Assembly: GCA_001003855.1 (NCBI GenBank)
Contig: LCPX01000003.1
Location: 1 to 28,496 of the forward strand
DNA from: Candidatus Moranbacteria bacterium GW2011_GWE1_49_15
GTDB lineage: Bacteria; Patescibacteriota; Minisyncoccia; Moranbacterales; GWC2-37-73
Direction of reading: 5' to 3'
DNA length: 28,496 nt
Shown: piece by piece, positions 15,514-23,771 of the stretch
Layout of the letters: each line of letters starts with the position of its first letter
Numbering within the stretch: the first letter of the stretch is position 1
Notes under the pieces: generated by a model
What the model was told of the DNA's origin: nothing
Databases searched by the model: none
Seen by the model: the letters and a program-made list of their open reading frames with translations, nothing else
Program-made: the position numbers and the translations under genes

Positions 15514-15927
15514 ATGTTGATGCCAAAAAAAGTAAAACACAGGAAGATTCACAGAGGCGGAGCCATCAAAGGTGTTGCCACTAAGGGCAACCAGGTGAGT
15601 TTCGGGAGCTTCGGCCTTCAGGCTGCGACTTCCGGACTTATTTCTTCCAGGCAGATCGAGGCTGCCCGTCGAGCGATGACCAGATATATAAAAAGGGGAG
15701 GAAAGATCTGGATCAGGATTTTTCCGGACAAGCCGATGACCAAGAAGGGAAGCGAAGTTCCGATGGGTAAAGGAAAAGGAAGCGTGGACCATTTCGTGGC
15801 CAAGACCAAGCAGGGAAGGATCCTGTTCGAAATGGATGGAATCACCGAGGACATCGCCAAGGAGGCAATGAGGTTGGCATCGCACAAGCTTTGCGTGAAG
15901 ACGAAATTCATCGTCAGGCAGAAGTAA
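15514..15927 (+). CDS. rplP: Ribosomal protein L16
   Basis: A 137-residue protein of normal length near the A-site tRNA and 5S rRNA. The N-terminus MLMPKKVKHRKIHRG is typical, so the first of two close ATGs is used. It retains VPMGKGKGSVDHFVA. Confidence 0.98.
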   Translation: MLMPKKVKHRKIHRGGAIKGVATKGNQVSFGSFGLQAATSGLISSRQIEAARRAMTRYIKRGGKIWIRIFPDKPMTKKGSEVPMGKGKGSVDHFVAKTKQGRILFEMDGITEDIAKEAMRLASHKLCVKTKFIVRQK

Positions 15928-15951
15928 TATCTATAAAATAGGAGCAATATT

Positions 15952-16152
15952 ATGAAAATAGGTGAAATCAAAGACATGAAAAAAGAGGAACTCAAGAAGT
16001 TCATCGAGGAAAAGAGAGCGCTGGCCGTGAAGCTCCGATTTGATATTGCCTCAAAACAGCTCAAAAACCACAGGGAATACAGGAATACCAGGAAAGATAT
16101 CGCCAGGGCGCTGACGGTTTTGGGAAAGATGGACGAAGCGAACATCGCATAA
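15952..16152 (+). CDS. rpmC: Ribosomal protein L29
   Basis: A 66-residue helical hairpin at the tunnel exit, next to L23. It has the usual pattern of ELKKFIEEKR then LRFDIASKQLKN and NTRKDIARALTVL. It is one of few genes of the block with an SD: AGGAG at 15940-15944, seven bases before the ATG. Confidence 0.95.
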   Translation: MKIGEIKDMKKEELKKFIEEKRALAVKLRFDIASKQLKNHREYRNTRKDIARALTVLGKMDEANIA

Positions 16153-16176
16153 TTTCAATAATACATAGTAAAAGGC

Positions 16177-16416
16177 ATGGAAAATAACGTAAAAAAAGTC
16201 AAAAAGGGAAAGGTCGTAAGCGATTCTATGGACAAGACCGTCGTCGTCGCTATCGATACTCTTAAGACCCATTCGAAATATCTCAAGAAGTACAAATCCA
16301 CCAAGAAGTACAAGGTCCATGACGGGGAAAATACCTTCAAGAAGGGCGATGTCGTGGAATTCGTGGAATGCGCCCCTATGAGCAAGGGAAAAAACCACAT
16401 CGTTTTGAATAAATAG
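16177..16416 (+). CDS. rpsQ: Ribosomal protein S17
   Basis: A 79-residue protein of normal size, an OB-fold that binds 16S rRNA early in assembly. KGKVVSDSMDKTVVVAID and HSKYLKKYKSTKKYKVHD are the family core. A weak AAAGG precedes the ATG. Confidence 0.96.
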   Translation: MENNVKKVKKGKVVSDSMDKTVVVAIDTLKTHSKYLKKYKSTKKYKVHDGENTFKKGDVVEFVECAPMSKGKNHIVLNK

Positions 16417-16447
16417 GATAAGGAATAATTAGAATAATTAAGCGGTT

Positions 16448-16813
16448 ATGATTCAAGCAGAAACAAAATTAAAGGTAGCTGACAATTCCGGAGCGAAAGT
16501 CATCGAATGCTTCAAGGTTTTGGGCGGAACCAGAAGGAGATACGCCTCAATCGGGGATGTTATCGTGGCTTCGGTCAAGTCCTCCGAACCAAGAGGGATG
16601 GTGAAAAAAGGTGATAAGGTCAGGGCCGTGATAGTCAGGCAGAAGAAATCCCTCAGAAGGAAAGACGGATCATATATCAGATTTGACGAGAACGCCGCCG
16701 TCATTGTGGATGGCCAGGAGCCTAAGGGAACCCGTATATTCGGACCTATCGCCAGGGAACTCAGGGAGAAGGGATATAGCAAGATAGTTTCGCTTGCCCC
16801 GGAAGTGCTGTAA
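16448..16813 (+). CDS. rplN: Ribosomal protein L14
   Basis: A 121-residue protein of normal length at the subunit interface (bridge B8). It has the near-universal MIQAETKLKVADNSGAKV start, then KRA-type central strands and GTRIFGPIARELRE near the end. Confidence 0.98.
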   Translation: MIQAETKLKVADNSGAKVIECFKVLGGTRRRYASIGDVIVASVKSSEPRGMVKKGDKVRAVIVRQKKSLRRKDGSYIRFDENAAVIVDGQEPKGTRIFGPIARELREKGYSKIVSLAPEVL

Positions 16814-16859
16814 GAATAATTTTAGATAAATTTTGATTTTGAGCATAAGGATAAACAAT

Positions 16860-17165
16860 ATGAGAATAAAAAAAGGAGATCAGATACAAGTAATCGCCGG
16901 GAAATACAAGGGCAAGAAAGGGAAAGTGACCCGCGTTCTGCCTGCCTTGGGAAAGATCGTTGTTGATAAGATCAACATGGTCAAAAAGCATTCCAAGCCG
17001 AAAAGGGAAGGCGAGAAGGGACAGATAGTGGAGATCGCCGCTCCTTTCGATGTTTCCAACGCGATGATTGTTTGTCCGAATTGCGACAAAATGACCAGAG
17101 TCGGATATGCGGTGAAGGACGGAGACAAATCCAGGGTCTGCAAGAAATGCAACAAGGAGTTTTAA
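16860..17165 (+). CDS. rplX: Ribosomal protein L24, zinc form
   Basis: A 101-residue protein. The KOW motif near the start (GDQIQVIAGKYKGKKGKV) binds 23S rRNA early in assembly. Cys72/Cys75 and Cys94/Cys97 form a zinc-ribbon-like C-terminus. The ATG of MRIKKGDQ is chosen over one nine codons upstream, which would add residues foreign to the family. Confidence 0.97.
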   Translation: MRIKKGDQIQVIAGKYKGKKGKVTRVLPALGKIVVDKINMVKKHSKPKREGEKGQIVEIAAPFDVSNAMIVCPNCDKMTRVGYAVKDGDKSRVCKKCNKEF

Positions 17166-17191
17166 TTAGATTTGATATAAACTAAATCACT

Positions 17192-17740
17192 ATGAAAGTC
17201 GTTTCAACGAAAGAAAAATATACTAAGACCGTCGCTGCCGAAATGGAGAAGCAGTTCGGCTACGGCAATGTCATGGCTGTCCCGAAGATATTGAAGGTGA
17301 CTGTCAATGTCGGAACCGGAAAGATAGGCAAGGAGGGAGACAGGACACAGGAAGTCTTCGACTCCGTGATGTCCATCGCCGGACAAAGACCGGTCAAGAC
17401 CAAGGCGAAGAAAGCCATCGCCGGATTCAAGACCAGGGAAGGCATGGAAGTCGGAATCAAGGTCACTCTCAGAGGTAAAAGGATGTGGTCTTTCATGGAT
17501 AGGTTGATCAACGCGACTCTTCCCAGGACCAAAGATTTCCAGGGCATACCCGTTTCTTCGGTTGATTCGAATGGAAATCTGAATATCGGAATAAAGGAAC
17601 ACGTCATTTTCCCGGAAATATCCCCAGAGCACGTGAAGACTATATTCGGAATGCAGATAACGGTGACATCGACGGCCACAAACAAGAAAGAGGGAGTCGA
17701 GCTGTATAGACTGTTGGGATTCCCATTAAAAAAGGATTAA
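17192..17740 (+). CDS. rplE: Ribosomal protein L5
   Basis: A 182-residue protein of normal length that holds 5S rRNA and contacts the P-site tRNA. Recognisable parts are KILKVTVNVGTGK, GQRPVKTKAKKAIAGFKTREG and the C-terminal GMQITVTSTATN. Confidence 0.98.
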   Translation: MKVVSTKEKYTKTVAAEMEKQFGYGNVMAVPKILKVTVNVGTGKIGKEGDRTQEVFDSVMSIAGQRPVKTKAKKAIAGFKTREGMEVGIKVTLRGKRMWSFMDRLINATLPRTKDFQGIPVSSVDSNGNLNIGIKEHVIFPEISPEHVKTIFGMQITVTSTATNKKEGVELYRLLGFPLKKD

Positions 17741-17770
17741 CTATAAAGTAAAAGTAACAGATAAAGCAAT

Positions 17771-17956
17771 ATGGCAAAGACATCAACAGAGGCAAGAGCA
17801 TTGAAAGCGCCTAAGTTCTCGACAAGGATCGTGAGAAGGTGTTGGAGGTGCGGAAGAAAGCATGGATATTTGCGAAAATTCGAAATTTGCAGGATATGCT
17901 TCCGTGAACTTGCGAGCAAGGGAGAGATTCCGGGTGTGAAGAAAAGCAGTTGGTAG
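17771..17956 (+). CDS. rpsZ: Ribosomal protein S14, zinc type (type Z)
   Basis: A 61-residue protein. Cys24/Cys27 and Cys40/Cys43 form the zinc site of the short S14 form (CWRCGRKHG, then CRICFRELA and the terminal KKSSW). It lies in the small-subunit head. The zinc-free longer form is not present in this window. Confidence 0.97.
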   Translation: MAKTSTEARALKAPKFSTRIVRRCWRCGRKHGYLRKFEICRICFRELASKGEIPGVKKSSW

Positions 17957-18024
17957 GGAACACGCCGGAAAAATAATTTTGATAAATGATAATTGATTTA
18001 ATTTTGAATTCACAATAAAAGCGT

Positions 18025-18429
18025 ATGTTAGATACAATCAGCGACATGCTCACCAGGATAAGAAACGCCCAGATGGCCGGACACGAGGAAGTGGAAATCC
18101 CATTCTCCAAGTTGAAATTGGCTATCGCGAAGATTCTGGAGGAGAAAAATTTCATAGAGTCGGTTGAGAAGGACGGAGAGGGCACTGGTAAGAAGGTCCG
18201 CATCCAACTTAAATATGAGAACATTTCCAATAACAAAAGGGTTCCTTTCATAAAAGGCATCAGGAGGGTAAGCCGTGAAGGACAGAGGATATACGCCAAG
18301 AAGAGCGAGATCAAATCCGTCAAGAACGGGTACGGTTTCTCGGTAGTCTCGACGTCCAGAGGTGTGATGACCGGAGAGAGCGCCAGGAAGAACGGTTTGG
18401 GAGGAGAGGTTATCTGCGAAGTCTGGTAA
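18025..18429 (+). CDS. rpsH: Ribosomal protein S8
   Basis: A 134-residue primary 16S-rRNA binder. It begins with DTISDMLTRIRNAQ and ends with the conserved STSRGVMTGESARKNGLGG and CEVW. In E. coli it regulates the spc operon by binding the rplE leader; no matching fold was seen here, but I did not search exhaustively. Confidence 0.98.
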   Translation: MLDTISDMLTRIRNAQMAGHEEVEIPFSKLKLAIAKILEEKNFIESVEKDGEGTGKKVRIQLKYENISNNKRVPFIKGIRRVSREGQRIYAKKSEIKSVKNGYGFSVVSTSRGVMTGESARKNGLGGEVICEVW

Positions 18430-18465
18430 AAATAAGATTAATAAAGTAATTTAGCGAGAAATACA

Positions 18466-19005
18466 ATGAGTAGATTAGGAAAAAGACCAATAGCCATTCC
18501 TTCCGGCGTTACCGTCGAAATTAAAGACAATACCGTTTCAGTCAAGGGTCCGAAAGGGACGCTTTCCTTTGAATTCAAAAACGAGGTCGCGGTCAAGGTT
18601 TCTCCTGAAGAAGGAGTCGTAGTTGAAAAGAAAGGCAAAGCCAAGGACGCTCCTGCAATCTGGGGAACCACTGCCAGGATGATCGAAAATATGATCGTCG
18701 GGGTGACCGCGGGATTCCAGAAACAACTTGAATTAAACGGTGTCGGCTTTAGGATGGCGCTGGCCGGAAAAAAGATAAATTTGGCCCTTGGTTTTTCCCA
18801 TCCGGTGGAAGTCGAGGTGGTTGAAGGAATAGACGTCAAGATCGAGGGGAACACCATGACCGTCGCGGGAATAGACAAGCACGCGGTGGGCCAGTTCGCC
18901 GCCAACATAAAGAAATTGAAGCCCGTGGAGCCATACAAAGGCAAGGGATTTAAATACGTAGGCGAGTTTGTCAGAAGGAAGGAAGGAAAGAGATCGGCGG
19001 CCTAA
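18466..19005 (+). CDS. rplF: Ribosomal protein L6
   Basis: A 179-residue protein of normal length with two repeated domains. It has MSRLGKRPIAIPSGV, GPKGTL and the C-terminal EPYKGKGFKYVGE. It lies near the factor-binding site of the large subunit. Confidence 0.98.
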   Translation: MSRLGKRPIAIPSGVTVEIKDNTVSVKGPKGTLSFEFKNEVAVKVSPEEGVVVEKKGKAKDAPAIWGTTARMIENMIVGVTAGFQKQLELNGVGFRMALAGKKINLALGFSHPVEVEVVEGIDVKIEGNTMTVAGIDKHAVGQFAANIKKLKPVEPYKGKGFKYVGEFVRRKEGKRSAA

Positions 19006-19042
19006 GAACCAGCAATATAATATTTGTTAAATAATTTGGACT

Positions 19043-19393
19043 ATGAAGAAAATAGATAAAAAAGAATTGAGGCTGAAAAGGAGAAGGAGGGTCAGGGCTA
19101 AGGTTTCCGGAACTTCCGAGAGACCCCGTTTGGCCGTTTATAAGAGCCTGACCAACATCTATGCCCAGCTTATTGACGATGTGAACGGAAGGACATTGGC
19201 CCAGGCCAACATCAAGGAAATCACAAAGTCCAAGAATGATATGGACGGGGCGACGCAGGTCGGAAAGCTTATTGCCAAGAAAGGCAAGGAAGCCAAGATC
19301 GAGGACGTGGTTTTCGACAGGGGAGGATATAACTACCATGGCAAAATCAAAGCTTTGGCTGACGGAGCCAGGGAGGGCGGTCTTAAATTTTAA
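19043..19393 (+). CDS. rplR: Ribosomal protein L18
   Basis: A 116-residue protein of normal length that binds 5S rRNA with L5. It has a basic N-terminus (RLKRRRRVRAKVSGT), ERPRLAVYKSLTNIYAQ and the terminal DGAREGGLKF. Confidence 0.98.
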   Translation: MKKIDKKELRLKRRRRVRAKVSGTSERPRLAVYKSLTNIYAQLIDDVNGRTLAQANIKEITKSKNDMDGATQVGKLIAKKGKEAKIEDVVFDRGGYNYHGKIKALADGAREGGLKF

Positions 19394-19418
19394 TCGGAAA
19401 TAGCTAATCAGAATAAAT

Positions 19419-19913
19419 ATGTCCAATAATAAAAACACCAGGAGACCTAAGAGGAGGGAAAAACCGGAATTCGAACAGAAACTTCTTGACCTAGCCCGCG
19501 TAACCCGCGTAGTCAAAGGAGGAAGAAGGTTCAGGTTCAGGGCTACTTTGGTTATCGGCGACAGGAAAGGCCAGGTCGGAGTCGGCGTAGCCAAGGGAGT
19601 CGACGTTTCCGATTCCATCCAGAAAGCTTTCAACGATGCCAAGAAAAACCTTCTCAAGGTCAAGCTTCAGGGAAATACCATCCCTCATGATGTGACCAAG
19701 AAGCTTGGAAGCGCGAAAGTCCTTCTTAAGCCCGCATCCGAAGGACGTGGAATCATCGCCGGCGGAGCTGTCCGCGCGGTGGTGGACCTTTCCGGAATCA
19801 GGGATATCGTTTCGAAGTCGCTGGGATCCTCAAACAAGCTGAATGTCGCAAGGACCACTATCGAGGCATTGAGGGAACTCAAGGAGCCCAGGGAGGTCAA
19901 GGAGGAGAAATAA
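19419..19913 (+). CDS. rpsE: Ribosomal protein S5
   Basis: A 164-residue protein of normal size. It has the N-terminal RNA-binding domain (RVVKGGRRFRFRATLVIGDRKG) and the C-terminal GRGIIAGGAVRAVVDLSG. It acts in decoding fidelity. The next gene is rplO, only 31 bases away; rpmD (L30), which normally lies between them, is missing. Confidence 0.98.
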   Translation: MSNNKNTRRPKRREKPEFEQKLLDLARVTRVVKGGRRFRFRATLVIGDRKGQVGVGVAKGVDVSDSIQKAFNDAKKNLLKVKLQGNTIPHDVTKKLGSAKVLLKPASEGRGIIAGGAVRAVVDLSGIRDIVSKSLGSSNKLNVARTTIEALRELKEPREVKEEK

Positions 19914-19944
19914 GGGAATAAATGTTTAATTAATATAGACGGTT

Positions 19945-20382
19945 ATGCAAATTCATCAGCTTGATACTAAAAAGCGAAAAGCTAAAAAGACCATCGGCCG
20001 CGGAGGTAAAAGGGGGACCTACTCCGGAAAAGGAAACAAGGGTCAGAAAGCGAGAAGCGGCGGCTCCATGGATCCTCTTTTTGAGGGAGGACGTTCTTCC
20101 TTGATCGAGAGATTGAAGAAGGTCAGGGGATTCAAATCCATCCGCTCGAAAAAAACTATCGTGAAATTGGAAGTGCTGGAGGGCAAGTTCAAAGATGGAG
20201 ACAAGATAACGCCACAGAGTCTTTTGGAGGCCAAGATCGTCGACAAGAACGAGGTCGCCAAGGGCATCAAAATACTCTCTACCGGTTCCATAACGAAGAA
20301 ACTGGTCATAGACAAAGGAATACTTCTTTCAAAATCCGCAAAGGATGCTATCATTAAGGCAGGCGGAGAGATAGCGGAATAA
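19945..20382 (+). CDS. rplO: Ribosomal protein L15
   Basis: A 145-residue large-subunit assembly protein. It has the Gly-rich N-terminal loop (IGRGGKRGTYSGKGNKGQKARSGG) followed by a globular domain. A tandem hairpin/terminator region follows before secY. Confidence 0.97.
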   Translation: MQIHQLDTKKRKAKKTIGRGGKRGTYSGKGNKGQKARSGGSMDPLFEGGRSSLIERLKKVRGFKSIRSKKTIVKLEVLEGKFKDGDKITPQSLLEAKIVDKNEVAKGIKILSTGSITKKLVIDKGILLSKSAKDAIIKAGGEIAE

Positions 20383-20389
20383 GCAAACT

Positions 20390-20438
20390 CCGACCTACGG
20401 TCGGTTATCCCGACCCGAAAGGTCGGGATTTCTTGTTT
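20390..20438 (+). terminator. Tandem alternative hairpins and terminator before secY
   Basis: A first stem, CCGACC (20390-20395) with GGTCGG (20399-20404), is followed by a second, ATCCCGACC (20407-20415) with GGTCGGGAT (20421-20429), ending in a T-rich run. The middle strands can also pair (GGTCGG with CCGACC across loop TTATCC), giving mutually exclusive folds. The second stem is a good intrinsic terminator. It could shut off secY or act as an attenuator. Confidence 0.8.
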
Positions 20439-20473
20439 TCCAGTCACGTCTGCGCGCCGTGGCAGCGATCCAA

Positions 20474-20493
20474 TCGGCGCCGACGCCTATAAT
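20474..20493 (+). promoter_or_regulatory. Possible secY promoter with overlapping palindrome
   Basis: A consensus TATAAT lies at 20488-20493. The perfect 10-base palindrome TCGGCGCCGA (20474-20483) falls in the spacer and could be an operator. The -35 position shows only GCGATC, so the promoter is weak or activator-dependent. The ATG of secY is 30 bases beyond the -10 box. Confidence 0.5.
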
Positions 20494-20523
20494 AAAAACC
20501 ATAAAATTTCGTAAACCAAAAAA

Positions 20524-21795
20524 ATGCTAGATAAAATCAAGCAGATATTCAAAGTCAGAGAGCTCCGCAACAAGATATTGTTCATCGTGGCCATTTTGGT
20601 CGTGTTCAGGGTCGCCGCGAACATCCCTTTGCCCTGGGTCAACACGGAACAGCTCAAGCAGCTTTTCGAGGGAAACCAATTCCTGGGACTTTTGAACATC
20701 TTTTCGGGGGGAGGGCTTTCGAACATCTCGATAGTCCTGCTGGGAGTGGGCCCTTACATCACGTCTTCCATCATCATGCAGCTTCTGACCATGATCGTCC
20801 CGAGAGTGGAGCAGCTGTATAAAGAGGAGGGGGAGGCCGGCAGGCAGAAATTCAATATGATAACCCGTTGGATTACAGTTCCCTTGGCGGGCCTTCAGAC
20901 TTCGGCCATGATAGCCCTTTTGAAATCACAGAACGTTTTCGGGCAATTGGACGCGTTCCAGACGACCTCGATCATCATAATCGCCATAGCCGGAACGGTT
21001 TTCCTGATGTGGCTCGGAGAACTGATCACCGAAAAAGGAATCGGAAACGGCGTGTCCTTCCTTATTTTCGCAGGTATCGTGGCGAGTTTGCCAAGCTTGG
21101 TTTCGCAGCTTCTGCTGACTTTCGATTCGACCCAGCTCTTCACTTACATCCTTCTTTTGGCCGCATCGCTGGTGACGGTCGCGGGAGTGGTCATGATAAC
21201 CGAAGGACAGAGGAACATTCCGGTTTCCTATGCCAAGAGGATCAGGGGAAGCAAGACCTACGGCGGTTCTTCGACCCATCTGCCGCTCAGGGTCAACCAG
21301 GCGGGGGTAATCCCGATAATCTTCGCCATTTCCATCATGCTTTTCCCCAGCATGTTGGCCAACTTCCTCGTGCAGGTCGATAATGAAACCGTGGTGAGTT
21401 TCGCCAATTTCGTGAACAATCTTTTCCAGAACCAGCTTTTCTACGGAGCCATGTATTTCGTGCTGGTCGTGCTGTTCACTTATTTCTATACCGCAGTAGT
21501 CTTCGATCCGAATAAGATTTCCGAGAATCTTCAAAAGCAAGGGGGTTATATTCCGGGAATCAGGCCTGGAAAGCCTACTTCCGAGTTCCTCTACAAGATC
21601 ATGAACAGGATCACCCTGGCTGGCTCGATGTTTCTGGGAACGATAGCCGTGCTGCCGCTCATAGTCCAGGGCCTCAGTGGAGTGAGTACCTTCACTATAG
21701 GAGGGACCAGTATCCTGATCGTGGTGTCCGTCGTGATCGAAACGATCAAGCAGATCGAGGGGCAGATGGTGATGAGGGATTACGAAGGATTTTAG
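20524..21795 (+). CDS. secY: Preprotein translocase subunit SecY
   Basis: A 423-residue integral membrane protein of normal length with about ten hydrophobic segments. It forms the protein-conducting channel with SecE and SecG, which are not in this window. Recognisable stretches are GVGPYITSSIIMQLLT in the second half of the N-terminal domain and PGIRPGKPTSEFLYKIMNRIT late in the protein. It lies between rplO and adk as in the ancestral spc operon, but a terminator and its own -10 box precede it. Confidence 0.98.
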   Translation: MLDKIKQIFKVRELRNKILFIVAILVVFRVAANIPLPWVNTEQLKQLFEGNQFLGLLNIFSGGGLSNISIVLLGVGPYITSSIIMQLLTMIVPRVEQLYKEEGEAGRQKFNMITRWITVPLAGLQTSAMIALLKSQNVFGQLDAFQTTSIIIIAIAGTVFLMWLGELITEKGIGNGVSFLIFAGIVASLPSLVSQLLLTFDSTQLFTYILLLAASLVTVAGVVMITEGQRNIPVSYAKRIRGSKTYGGSSTHLPLRVNQAGVIPIIFAISIMLFPSMLANFLVQVDNETVVSFANFVNNLFQNQLFYGAMYFVLVVLFTYFYTAVVFDPNKISENLQKQGGYIPGIRPGKPTSEFLYKIMNRITLAGSMFLGTIAVLPLIVQGLSGVSTFTIGGTSILIVVSVVIETIKQIEGQMVMRDYEGF

Positions 21796-21820
21796 TAAAA
21801 AATTAATGCTCTTAATCGTG

Positions 21821-21841
21821 AAACTGGAAAAAATCCAGTTT
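21821..21841 (+). other. Hairpin between secY and adk
   Basis: AAACTGG (21821-21827) and CCAGTTT (21835-21841) pair around AAAAAAT. The short T-run makes it a weak terminator or an mRNA stabiliser. Confidence 0.5.
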
Positions 21842-21861
21842 TCATGTTGGAAAAATAAAAA

Positions 21862-22506
21862 ATGAACCTACTCATATTCGGACCGCAGGGAAGCGGAAAG
21901 GGAACCCAGGCCGACATTCTGGCTGAAAGATTCAACCTCGCGCACATCGAAACCGGGCAGATATTCCGCGACATGGCATTGGAGGACAACGAGCTTGGAA
22001 GAAAGATAAGGGAGCTCAACGAAAGGAAGGAGATGGTCCCCGACGAAATCACCCTGGAAGTTTTGAAAAGCCATATAGCGAAAGTGCCGATGGACAGGGG
22101 GATTATCATCGACAGCGCCCCGCGCACTCCGGGACAGATCGAAGGGGTGGAGAGAATGCTAGGGAAAATCGGTAGGGATATCGACAAGGCTGTTTACATT
22201 TCGCTTCCCTACGAGGAATCGATAAATCGCATCTCCAAGAGGATGGCCTGTTCGGTATGCAGGATCCATGTCGTCATGGGGAAGGACATAGTTGACAAGG
22301 AAGATCCATGTCCGGCCTGCGGCGGAAAGGTGATCCAAAGAGGAGACGATACCCCGGAAGGGATCGCGAAAAGGCTCAAGACATTTTACGAAATAACCGT
22401 TCCCGTTATAGAATACTATAAGGACAAGGGGATGCTTATCGAGGTGGACGGTCTGGGATCGGTAGAAGAGGTAAGCGCTGAAATCATAAAAAAATTGGAG
22501 AAATAG
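21862..22506 (+). CDS. adk: Adenylate kinase with zinc lid
   Basis: A 214-residue enzyme that interconverts ATP + AMP and two ADP. P-loop GPQGSGKGT (7-15); a lid with four cysteines, Cys130/Cys133 and Cys150/Cys153, that would hold zinc. The AMP-binding motif normally DGFPR reads DSAPRTPGQ (84-92), an unusual change at the Gly-Phe positions. Its stop is directly followed by the map start, so the two genes are coupled. Confidence 0.95.
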   Translation: MNLLIFGPQGSGKGTQADILAERFNLAHIETGQIFRDMALEDNELGRKIRELNERKEMVPDEITLEVLKSHIAKVPMDRGIIIDSAPRTPGQIEGVERMLGKIGRDIDKAVYISLPYEESINRISKRMACSVCRIHVVMGKDIVDKEDPCPACGGKVIQRGDDTPEGIAKRLKTFYEITVPVIEYYKDKGMLIEVDGLGSVEEVSAEIIKKLEK

Positions 22507-23280
22507 ATGCCAGATATCGCTATCAAAACCGAAAAGGAAATAACGATCATGCGCGAGGCCGGCAGGAGGCTTTGCGCTGTCATGGACGAGCTGGAAAAGA
22601 AGGTCCAGCCCGGCATAAGCACGCATGAATTGGACAAGCTCGCCGAAGAGCTTGTTTTTGCAAACGGGGGAGCGCCGGCTTTCAAGGGATATGGCGAGCG
22701 GTCCAATCCTTTTCCGGCTACCATTTGCGCCTCGGTCAACGACGAAATCGTGCACGGGATTCCAAGCACTGAAACCGTCCTTTCCGAGGGGGATATTTTG
22801 AAAATAGACATCGGCATGAAATATCAAGGCTTTTTCGTCGATATGGCCAGGACTTTCGCGGTGGGAAAAATAAGCCGAGAGGCGCAGAATTTGATCGCGG
22901 CGACGGAAGAGTGTTTTTGGGCCGGAGTGGGGGCTATGAAACCGGGAGCAAGGCTGAGCGACTATTCCAAGGCTGTGGAGGGATACATAAAGGAAACTCC
23001 GTATTCTATCGTCAGGAACCTGGTAGGGCACGGAATCGGCAGGGAGCTCCATGAGGAACCCCAGATCCCGAATTTCTATGATGGCTCGATGCCGGATTTC
23101 GAATTGGAAGCCGGGATGACTTTGGCCTTGGAGCCTATGATTAATGAAGGAATTCATCAGACCAGGATCGGCAAAGACGGTTGGGTGTTCGAAACGGCGG
23201 ACGGAAAACTTTCAGCGCATTATGAAAATACTATTTTGATAAAAGAAGACGGGGTCGAGGTTCTGACTATATCGCGGTAA
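22507..23280 (+). CDS. map: Methionine aminopeptidase, type I
   Basis: A 257-residue enzyme that removes the initiator methionine. All metal ligands are present: Asp101 (KIDIG), Asp112 (FVDMART), His175 (GHGIGRELH), Glu209 (ALEPM) and Glu240 (HYENT), with substrate-binding His84. It has no SH3-like extension, which makes it type Ia. The ATG follows the adk stop directly, with GGAG of the adk end six bases upstream as SD. In most bacteria infA and rpmJ would follow, but here a convergent terminator does. Confidence 0.97.
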   Translation: MPDIAIKTEKEITIMREAGRRLCAVMDELEKKVQPGISTHELDKLAEELVFANGGAPAFKGYGERSNPFPATICASVNDEIVHGIPSTETVLSEGDILKIDIGMKYQGFFVDMARTFAVGKISREAQNLIAATEECFWAGVGAMKPGARLSDYSKAVEGYIKETPYSIVRNLVGHGIGRELHEEPQIPNFYDGSMPDFELEAGMTLALEPMINEGIHQTRIGKDGWVFETADGKLSAHYENTILIKEDGVEVLTISR

Positions 23281-23286
23281 ATAAAG

Positions 23287-23322
23287 AAAAAACCCCGGAC
23301 GCGCTAAGTATAGCGGCCGGGG
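23287..23322 (-). terminator. Terminator of the minus-strand 128-residue gene
   Basis: CCCCGG (23293-23298) pairs with CCGGGG (23317-23322), with an inner CGCT/AGCG stem. On the minus strand the hairpin runs into TTTTTT (23287-23292). It lies between the convergent stops and may also halt map read-through. Confidence 0.82.
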
Positions 23323-23335
23323 AGTGAAGCACTTT

Positions 23336-23722
23336 TCATTTGAAAAATTCGGGGTCGGGGTTTTCACTGTTGGAGAAAATCATCAACAGATGTTCACCCT
23401 CGATTTGGAAAGCTTCCTTGGTCTTGGCATCGGAAGTTTCCATTACCACCAGGTCTTGCGGGTGGGTGGCTAGATATTTTTCAATATCCAGCTTCTCCGG
23501 GTTTTCCCTCGCGACATGGATGAAAGCGTAAAACACCCTCATCTTCTCGGTTTTTTGCGAGAGCTTTTCCTTCACTTCCTTGCTCAGGAACTTGGCGTTG
23601 GCCGGCAACTGTCCGTAAGCATAGGTCTTCATGACAGGTTTGCTGTCGACGCTATGGAAAACGAACAGGGCGACCAACAGTGCTGCGAGCAGAAGAGCGG
23701 TGAAGCGGATGGCGGTTTTCAT
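23336..23722 (-). CDS. Hypothetical secreted or membrane-anchored protein
   Basis: A 128-residue protein I cannot assign. Residues 1-27 are a clear N-terminal hydrophobic segment (ALLLAALLVALFVFH), either a signal peptide or an anchor; there is no lipobox cysteine, so it is not a typical lipoprotein. The rest is charged and soluble, with no recognised motif. The start is well supported: GGGAGG at 23731-23736 lies eight bases before the ATG. It has a good promoter inside the start of ruvX and its own terminator. Confidence 0.75.
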   Translation of the reverse strand: MKTAIRFTALLLAALLVALFVFHSVDSKPVMKTYAYGQLPANAKFLSKEVKEKLSQKTEKMRVFYAFIHVARENPEKLDIEKYLATHPQDLVVMETSDAKTKEAFQIEGEHLLMIFSNSENPDPEFFK

Positions 23723-23771
23723 TGGTTATTCCTCCCTTTTTCAAATATGAGTTTTATAGGTACTTCTATCC

